NCBI GenBank assembly: GCA_004335635.1
Contig: QAXH01006135.1
Span: 1 to 25,934 of the forward strand
Length of the DNA stretch: 25,934 nucleotides
Direction: 5' to 3'
Source: Chloromonas sp. AAM2
Lineage: Eukaryota; Chlorophyta; Chlorophyceae; Chlamydomonadales; Chlamydomonadaceae
The notes below the pieces were generated by a model. It was given only the letters and a program-made list of their open reading frames with translations, was not told where the DNA came from and ran no database searches. Both the position numbers and the translations under genes were made by a program. This document shows, piece after piece, positions 21,701 through 25,934 of this stretch (its first letter is position 1; each line of letters begins with the position of its first letter).

Positions 21701-24700
21701 TAACGGGTCATGTGATATGGCTGTGCGCTCTGCACTGACAGTCGTGGGCAGCGCGTGGCATGGCAGCTGACTGTTACGATCACATGCAGCCTACCCATGC
21801 ACTGCCATGCCCTACCGCACGCGCTTCACACAGGTGCTGTTGTGCGGCTGCACTCCGCTCTACTGGCTGTGTTGACGCACCTGGTGGGCAAGCTCAAGGG
21901 AGTGGCGCTAGCAGATCCGCAGGTAACGGCGCTGGCCATAATCCTGCTCATATTGGACGCACACAAAGCGCACTTGCAAACCAACTGTGGGACGTTGTAT
22001 GGTGCACTGCGTGTTTACGGCACAGCGTATGTGTATGGTGAGTGAGTGAATGAGTGAGTGTGGCTTTGTGCAACATATCGGTAGCAGTGGAACAGCCTCC
22101 ATGTACAACATCATGGTACCTGCTTGGGGTGCAGCCTCCAGTCGTGTGACACTTTCTGCCGGTCGCACCCTGGCTCTATGTGTCTGCACTTCTCCCCCGT
22201 CAGGTCCTGTCGGTAACACCCTGGCTCTCTGTGTCTGCACTGCCCCCCGCAGGTCGCGGGTGTCGTATTCCCCTTGCTGCGGTACGCCACCACGCTGGGG
22301 TCCCAGGAGAGCGAGTGTCTGGTGGACGAGGCGTTCAGGCTGTGGAGCTGCACCCTGTCTGCGCTGCCAGAGGTAGAGGGGCCATGTTGTATGCTGCGTG
22401 TGCGTTGGCGTTGACTTGTTTGATTGCAAGACCGGGGTGTAAAGTAATGCTGCAAGTGTGTTGTTTGTGCGGACCGACACCCGATGCACTAATGTCAGCA
22501 ACCTATGAATGTCAAGCAACAATGATGTATCTGCGCGTCACAAGAGTGGCAGCTAGGTCAGTGCAACACTCAAATGCTCGCTTTGCCAACCCTGGCACGT
22601 TGGAAGGGCCCCCGCCAGGCAAGCTGTCGCTCTGCGGCAGTATATTGTACAGCATTGAGTGACAAAATCTCTCACTGAAGGGAGAGTACCAACCCAGCCA
22701 GACCTTGCCTCTCCGCAGGTTCCCCCGGCTCTGTGCGACCTGCTGCCCAACCTGGCTGCCCTGCTAGAGCGCGGGCGGGACGTGCCACAAGCATTCCCGC
22801 TAGTGGAGGCGTACCTGCTGCTGGGAGCAGCGCCCAGGTGAGGGGGCGTGTTGGGCGCGGGCGGCATCGGGGTGAAAAAGGCCTGTGTGCTGTCCGGGCT
22901 CAGCCTACCCAGCAATCGCCATGCTGCAAAAGCTGCAGTATGCGCAGCCATACTATGATCAACCTTGCATGACAGCCGAGAGGCAAGGCACCTGTGTGTA
23001 CATCATATGCCTTTCTGTGAGATGCACGACAGATATGTGTCTGTAAGTAGCCTGCTTGAATGGTGGATTTGAGGATTGGCAGTAGTAGTAGCTTCTCTGC
23101 AGCGTCAATGATGCTCCAATTCGTTGGGCGTCATTTGGTGCACGTGCCTGTGCCCCTGGCTGCTGTCATGCAATGGTGTTGTGCATCTGCGGTCCAATGG
23201 ACGTTATGTCTGTGCCAATGCCATTCTTGTTTGCAGTATCATCCCCCTGTTGGACCTGGTGCAGAAGGCAATGATCAAGTGCATACACGACGTGGAGCAG
23301 GTGGGGGATGGGCCTGGGGACAGGGTCGCGGATGACCAAGAGTCAAAGCCCAACAGAGACAAGAGACGCTTGACTTCATAGACTTTGCACTTGGGCAGGA
23401 CTTGGCATTTCTTTGGAAATGTCACTTAAAAACTTGGTCACTCAGGCGGTTACGGTTGAGGAATTCTGTGCAGCTGGACAGTGCAAGTCCCTGTGACATG
23501 GCTTTCGGTTCCACATTTCGAATCCTTGCGTACACATTTTTTGATGCGCGTAATGGATAAGGAATGTGTGCACTGAACAGTCAGGGAACTGGAAGTCAAT
23601 TCGCAAGGGTTGTTGCAACCTCTGTCGGCCACTTGATGCGTATTCAAGTGCACTCCCCTGAGCACATCTTGATCAGACTGAGGTTCCTGAGATGTGTCTT
23701 CTGGTCCAAATGGAACGAGTGGTTGTTGCACACTGTTCTTGTCCTTCAGGCTGCCCTCGCCAGCCTGACCCAGAGCGACGCGGGGGCCAATGGTGCGGGG
23801 CGGGTGCCGGGCTCCGCCCCTCCCGGCGCCCCGGGGGGCACCATGCGTGCGTTCAGCGGGGAAAGCGCGGCCGAGGCCACCGCGGCCAGTGCACTCGCGG
23901 ATGTCATGCTGCAGCTGTCACCGGCAGAGGTGCGTTCAGGGCACTGTCATTCAGCCGGTGCCATGCCCAGCATGTCACATTGCCACATTGCCTCATCCTT
24001 AGCCATTTTGTACCTGAGTCACAAGGGCACGTGCAGGCTTAACTCCCGTTGTTGCAGGGCTGGCTGTTTGCAACCTTTCCACGTCACCAGTGTGACCATT
24101 GTTGTGAACTTGCAAGAAACAGGCAGACATGCGACCGACAAGCCATCTTGCTATTTGCATGCGGCAGTTGCAACTGTGGTCACCATCAGTCATTTTGCAC
24201 ACTTATGACGCAAGTCGAACTGATTATCAAGGCCTGTGACTGAGCGCTTGCAATGAACCTTTATCAACCAGCTTGCCACGTTACTTTGGTTTGCCAATCC
24301 TCATGTTTTGTTTTCCTTCAGGTGCCCACGATGCTGGCTCCCACCTTCAGCGCCATCGTTCACTTCGTTAGCCGGCCCCAAATCCCCGCCATAGATTGTG
24401 ACGCTCGTCTAGCCAACTGCCTGGAGGGATTCCTTGAGGTGGGAGGCATCAGACCAGCCGCTGTGGTCAGGTGTCACTTTGCCACTATGTGTATGCGTTA
24501 GTGTAGTACTGTAGTGCATTTATACTGCAGATGCAAACGTGAACAAGTCACGCACACTTGATGCACTGGGCTGCGTGTAAGGTGCGAGCCTTGTATCCCT
24601 GACATCGACCTCACCAACTATGCTTGGAGTCCACTCTTATCGTTGGCGTCGGACAACTGTGTTACCCGCACCTCTGCCAGGACAGCGAACGTATAAGAAA

Positions 24701-25303
24701 GCGCTCTGTTTTAGTGCCGGATGGTGCTACAGAGGGCGCCATTGGTGGCGGCTACTGTTGCGGCCTCGCATGTGGACACGCTGTTATCTTGTTTGATTCA
24801 GGCCAGTGCTTCAGTTGTCTGTAAGGAGATTGCATGCCAGCTCTGCTTGTACCTTGTGTGCCTGTCTGCGCAGGTGCTGAGTCGAGTGTTCCTGGTGCAG
24901 CCCACCGCCTTCAGCTCACTGCTCGCTGGTGCAGTCAGCGCGGGGCCGCCCGGGCAGCAGCCGACACCCACAGGTACAGGAACAGAGCGAATTCGATCAG
25001 CAAACCCCTTGGTATTATCAATTGGGACAATTGGAAAACCAATTGGAAACTCAATCATGCATGGACAGGTGTCCAGCAGGATGTTGACATGCAGGCATGG
25101 CGTGGGGAGCATGGTGAAATGCAAGCCAGCCGCCACTCAGCCTGATGCCTGTGCTCCGGCTTGTGTGAGTGAGTGAGTGAGTGAGTGTCAGTTGTGTTTT
25201 TGTTTCGCTTGCTTACCTTGTGCAGACGCTGACACCTTGACGGCCACATTTGTTGACAAATGGCTCACAGTGGCCAGCCACTCGTACGTGGAGGAATCAC
25301 TGG
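10892..25303 (+). CDS. IPO11: Importin-11-type karyopherin-beta (28 exons, 3' end beyond window)
   Basis: Exons: 10892-11056, 11271-11415, 12563-12708, 13298-13403, 13634-13740, 14077-14173, 14466-14611, 14838-15610 (includes N gap), 15814-15880, 16134-16310, 16737-16867, 17252-17314, 17622-17724, 18019-18149, 18535-18628, 19137-19244, 19822-20029, 20289-20398, 20867-20971, 21472-21574, 21834-21922, 22253-22372, 22719-22837, 23237-23300, 23750-23929, 24322-24438, 24874-24973, 25226-25303. All phases close. About 1083 residues are read without the array; importin-11 is usually about 975-1010, so there are insertions, and the final ~100 residues are missing. Diagnostic pieces are TWEAESVPGFISSLM, RLLAAVVAKNAVGSSWRK, ICLTPEELQEWQEDPESYA, ALWLVGVCGAELKPEEW, MGAQDLVV and FVDKWLTVAS, each in the order of the known protein. 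The family carries cargo (for human importin-11, UBE2E-type ubiquitin-conjugating enzymes) into the nucleus with Ran-GTP. The start is the first ATG in frame with the importin N-terminal domain. Confidence 0.93.
11595..11781 (+). repeat. Minisatellite in importin intron 2 (33-bp then 29-bp units)
   Basis: Six units each begin CAGCCTGRCAGCAGG: three 33-bp units (starting 11595, 11628, 11661) followed by 29-30-bp units (11694, 11723, 11752). The last two full 29-bp units are identical. Reading frames through the array are open by composition (AWQQVVER-like) but are not joined to exons in phase, so I treat it as intronic. Confidence 0.92.
12168..12212. repeat. (CAGCA)n microsatellite in importin intron 2
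   Basis: A run of AGCAC/CAGCA units with one ACACAC interruption. It lies in the same 1147-nt intron as the 33/29-bp minisatellite, upstream of exon 3. Confidence 0.9.
14838..15610 (+). CDS. IPO11: Importin-11 exon 8 containing an in-frame 42-bp tandem array
   Basis: The 3' end of this exon reads INDPGAANLWLELGGKLYER then VC, and with the next exon (RMIIGHLDNFPIAFAEF) aligns with the importin-11 segment before its DFLDQHPFSF region. The frame is open upstream through every visible repeat unit (VVSAVRVVAVITDP, 14 residues) to an acceptor CATGCCAG at 14834-14837. That start gives phase 0, matching the end of exon 7 at 14611, and the exon leaves in phase 2, as exon 9 requires. The acceptor-like TTGCAG in each unit would need an incoming phase of 1, which exon 7 does not supply. 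So the phase arithmetic favours translation of the array, but the 5' acceptor has a poor pyrimidine tract. The minimal supported exon is 15541-15610. Confidence 0.6.
14877..15553 (+). repeat. 42-bp tandem array interrupted by assembly gap
   Basis: The unit GCTGTTCGTGTGGTTGCAGT... is 42 bp. Copies start at 14877 and 14919 before the gap and at 15480 and 15522 after it, the last diverging after its TCATCAACGATCC. Visible copies are identical. The gap edges fall inside units at positions 38 and 30, so a whole number of units would need 33+42k bases. The 510 N do not fit this, so the gap length is an estimate. About a dozen copies may be hidden. Confidence 0.95.
14957..15466. other. Assembly gap (510 N)
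   Basis: Unresolved bases inside the 42-bp array. Protein predictions that cross it contain unknown residues and should not be taken as real lengths. Confidence 1.
16348..16398 (+). repeat. Relative of the 1763-1810 insert, with (AATG)n tail
   Basis: ATGGTACCGTGGGTTGAACC is followed by ATGATAAGTGATGTAATG and a run of AATG. It shares the GTACCGTGGGTTG core, spacing and simple-repeat tail with 1763-1810. It sits in the importin intron after exon 10 (16134-16310). No flanking direct repeats were seen. Confidence 0.6.
16737..17724 (+). CDS. IPO11: Importin-11 central exons 11-13 (family signature)
   Basis: Exon 11 (16737-16867) ends CAMLTEAVIAK. Exon 12 (17252-17314, 63 nt) reads YICLTPEELQEWQEDPESYA, the strongest single match to importin-11 (its equivalent is a LTEEEL-MW-EDPE-F segment). 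Exon 13 (17622-17724) reads GVGLLLCMLERGGEPVAK. Phases 2, 2, 0 agree at all joins. This segment is what separates importin-11 from other long karyopherins such as importin-9 or exportins. Confidence 0.92.
16890..16948 (+). repeat. 21-bp tandem repeat in importin intron 11
   Basis: CTGGGACTSAGGGATAGGGAG occurs twice in full (16890, 16911) and once in part (16932), starting about 20 nt past the exon 11 donor. Confidence 0.88.
19137..20971 (+). CDS. IPO11: Importin-11 HEAT exons 16-19 with acidic loop
   Basis: Exon 16 (19137-19244) gives ALWLVGVCGAELKPEEWGG and MGAQDLVV. Exon 17 (19822-20029) gives VALTAVSSCLAMCAPLLDD, then a non-helical Gly-rich stretch ending GGSEEDEEQ. Exon 18 (20289-20398) gives VATLALQAAFALLSRLAE. 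Exon 19 (20867-20971) gives VESMVRVLQLVSVMVEVMDD and RIQPQLPIIAAALPR. These align with the known RRR-IWLIG, QDLVVR, FQLLQQV and HVLHVLSCVIERV---IRPY segments. The Gly/acidic loop of exon 17 is longer than in animal importin-11 and probably lies between HEAT repeats. Confidence 0.92.
19619..19657 (+). repeat. 13-bp tandem repeat (GTGACCAGGGCTG x3)
   Basis: Three perfect units in the intron before exon 17, flanked on both sides by CTCACAC/CTCGTCACTC pyrimidine-rich simple sequence (19430-19505 and 19665-19700). Nearby, GAGGTCT(C/G)ACAAGCCCACAT occurs twice (about 19273 and 19519). Confidence 0.9.
20586..20617 (-). repeat. Inverted relative of the 1763-1810 element core
   Basis: On the minus strand this reads TGCGGTACCATGGGTTGAAG then CATGATAAG, close to the sequence at 16348-16376. 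It lies in the importin intron after exon 18. There is no tail or flanking repeat on this copy, so it is a fragment at best. Confidence 0.45.
21220..21270. repeat. Alternating CACGTG/TGCACGTGCA palindromic cluster
   Basis: ACATGCACGTG or GCACGTGC cores recur four times in about 45 bp, giving several overlapping palindromes, in the intron between exons 19 and 20. CACGTG is also an E-box/G-box core, but an intronic purine-pyrimidine repeat is the simpler reading. Confidence 0.7.
21650..21720 (+). repeat. Degenerate (GATGTG/GATGGGT)n repeat
   Basis: Imperfect units of TGATGGGTGATG and TGATGTG in the intron just after exon 20 (ends 21574). Simple sequence, no sign of function. Confidence 0.8.
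22161..22262 (+). repeat. IPO11: Duplicated 3' splice-site region before importin exon 22
   Basis: A roughly 51-bp segment holding CACCCTGGCTCT-TGTGTCTGC, a pyrimidine tract and an AG|GTC acceptor occurs twice, starting 22161 and 22212. The downstream copy supplies the acceptor used for exon 22 (22253), which keeps frame. The upstream copy has an equally good acceptor (exon would start 22204) but is 49 nt away, so its use would shift the frame. Confidence 0.75.
22253..25303 (+). CDS. IPO11: Importin-11 C-terminal exons 22-28 (incomplete)
   Basis: Exons 22-24 give GVVFPLLRYATTLGSQESE, LVDEAFRLWSCTLSALPE, LCDLLPNLAALLERGRD, and IIPLLDLVQKAMIKCIHDVE, matching the VYLLEDGLELW...SPLLE region of importin-11. 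Exon 25 (23750-23929) carries a Gly/Pro/Ala insertion (GAGRVPGSAPPGAPGG). Exon 26 gives PTMLAPTFSAIVHFV; exon 27 gives LSRVFLVQPTAFSSLLAGAV followed by a second Pro/Gln linker; exon 28 gives TFVDKWLTVASHSYVEESL, the MIEMWVDRMDN equivalent. Exon 28 ends in phase 1 with a GTGGGT donor, and no continuing exon was found to 25934, so the final exons are probably outside the window. Confidence 0.9.
25163..25189 (+). repeat. (GTGA)n microsatellite
   Basis: Five to six GTGA units in the 252-nt intron between exons 27 and 28. Confidence 0.9.
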
Positions 25304-25550
25304 GTGGGTGAACGCACTTGCGTGGCTGGGTGGCCTCTGCTGCCTGTACACACACCCTGCGTGTTTGCATCTGATGTGTGCATCTCACGCCTGCTGCCCT
25401 TTGTCTGCTGCCTCTGTGTGTGTGACTTGGTACGTATCAAATGCATGTGTGGCACATGCTGACCCGAACATGGCGTCTGCTGCCGCCGTCTTCTGGCCCT
25501 TGTGTGTAATGTGTTGCCGTCAACTTCAGCATTCCAGCGTTATGCTTGAT

Positions 25551-25620
25551 TGTATGCGTGTGTGTCTCGGTGCACATGCTGTATGCGTGTGTGTCTCGGT
25601 GCACATGCTGTATGCGTACC
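25551..25620 (+). repeat. 29-bp tandem repeat (TGTATGCGTGTGTGTCTCGG... x2.4)
   Basis: Two identical units start at 25551 and 25580, each ending TGCACATGC, with a partial third from 25609. Perfect identity suggests recent duplication. Confidence 0.93.
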
Positions 25621-25634
25621 GTAGTGTTCATAAA

Positions 25635-25790
25635 ATTTGGTGATCACAAAATTTGGTGACGGCCAAAAAAGTGGTTTCAACCCGGAACTTTGTTCTGTAT
25701 TTGGTGACGGCTGGCGGTCAGACTTGTCAATCTGTTTTACATTTGGTGACGGACCGCCCGCAAGGGCGGAAAAAAATTTCGATTTGGTGA
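25635..25790 (+). repeat. Cluster of five ATTTGGTGA motifs with GC hairpin
   Basis: ATTTGGTGA occurs at 25635, 25651, 25699, 25741 and 25782; the middle three extend to ATTTGGTGACGG. Between the fourth and fifth copies lies CCGCCCGCAAGGGCGG (25754-25769), a 6-bp GC stem closed by a GCAA loop. The block is AT-rich and unlike the surrounding TG-rich intron sequence, so it is probably an inserted element or an organelle-derived piece. Its identity is unknown. Confidence 0.75.
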
Positions 25791-25934
25791 TGAAATCAGT
25801 GAAATCCTTAAGAATGACATGGGGCGTTGCCAAAACAATAGAGCATTGCAGGGAGCACTGTAACACATCCCTGGTTACCTGTCGAGGGCAAAGCATGTGT
25901 CATGTCATGTGATTAATAATGCCAGTCGCACTCA

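Larger units (their letters stand above)
25304..25934. other. Importin intron or 3' region: repeats, no exon seen
   Basis: The region starts at the donor after exon 28. I checked the plus strand for an importin-11 continuation (an LSALALLSL-like helix entered in phase 1) and found no acceptor followed by such a frame. It contains a 29-bp repeat at 25551-25620 and the ATTTGGTGACGG cluster at 25635-25790. Confidence 0.55.

Noticed and set aside
21908..22522. 204-aa minus-strand ORF
   Set aside because: It is antisense to importin exons 21-22, whose plus-strand frames match the family. The minus translation is low-complexity Thr/Gln/Arg sequence with no domain.
23564..24208. 214-aa plus-strand ORF
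   Set aside because: Only 23750-23929 within it is coding (exon 25, same frame). The flanks are intron read-through with a clear acceptor and donor at the exon ends.
25440..25515. Possible importin exon 29 (MASAAAVFWPLC-like frame)
   Set aside because: No AG acceptor lies close upstream, and the frame does not fit the phase 1 left by exon 28.

Overview
The window is nuclear DNA of a eukaryote. It most resembles a chlorophyte green alga of the Chlamydomonas/Volvox/Haematococcus kind: GC-rich exons of about 50-400 nt, many introns with GTGAG/GTGCG donors and TGCAG acceptors, TG/CA-rich introns and many minisatellites. The organism call is inference; no marker gene names the species. There are no bacterial operons, tRNA, rRNA or CRISPR arrays. 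Nearly all long open frames here are chance frames, so I built genes by joining short exons whose splice phases agree.

Layout, left to right: (1) 1-1093 (perhaps to 1191), minus strand: the 5' part of an unrecognised gene, probably organelle-targeted and membrane-associated, running off the left edge. (2) 1192-2002: intergenic, with a 17-bp-arm inverted repeat and a short retroposon-like insert between perfect 17-bp direct repeats. (3) 2003-2199, plus strand: one exon-like piece of a DNA (cytosine-5) methyltransferase carrying the ENVP motif, with no convincing partner exons. (4) 3140-9364 (with a probable further 5' exon to 9769), minus strand: a 14-15 exon gene for a WDR76/Cmr1-type seven-bladed WD40 protein, followed from its N-terminal SEYE motif to its C-terminal GRVHVW-R-stop. 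(5) 9770-10891: about 1.1 kb between two divergent genes, holding unassigned minus-strand ORFs. (6) 10892 to beyond 25303, plus strand: a gene of at least 28 exons for an importin-11 type karyopherin-beta. Every splice phase closes, and the last ~100 residues probably lie beyond the right edge. Exon 8 overlaps a 42-bp tandem array broken by a 510-N assembly gap. (7) 25304-25934: repeats only, including a cluster of ATTTGGTGACGG motifs around a GC hairpin.

The two main genes lie head to head: a chromatin/DNA-damage-linked WD40 protein and a nuclear import receptor. Nothing shows they act in one pathway. I found no clearly new biological system. The best leads are the 42-bp array that appears to be translated inside importin-11, the retroposon-like insert with its direct repeats and relatives elsewhere in the window, and the isolated methyltransferase exon.
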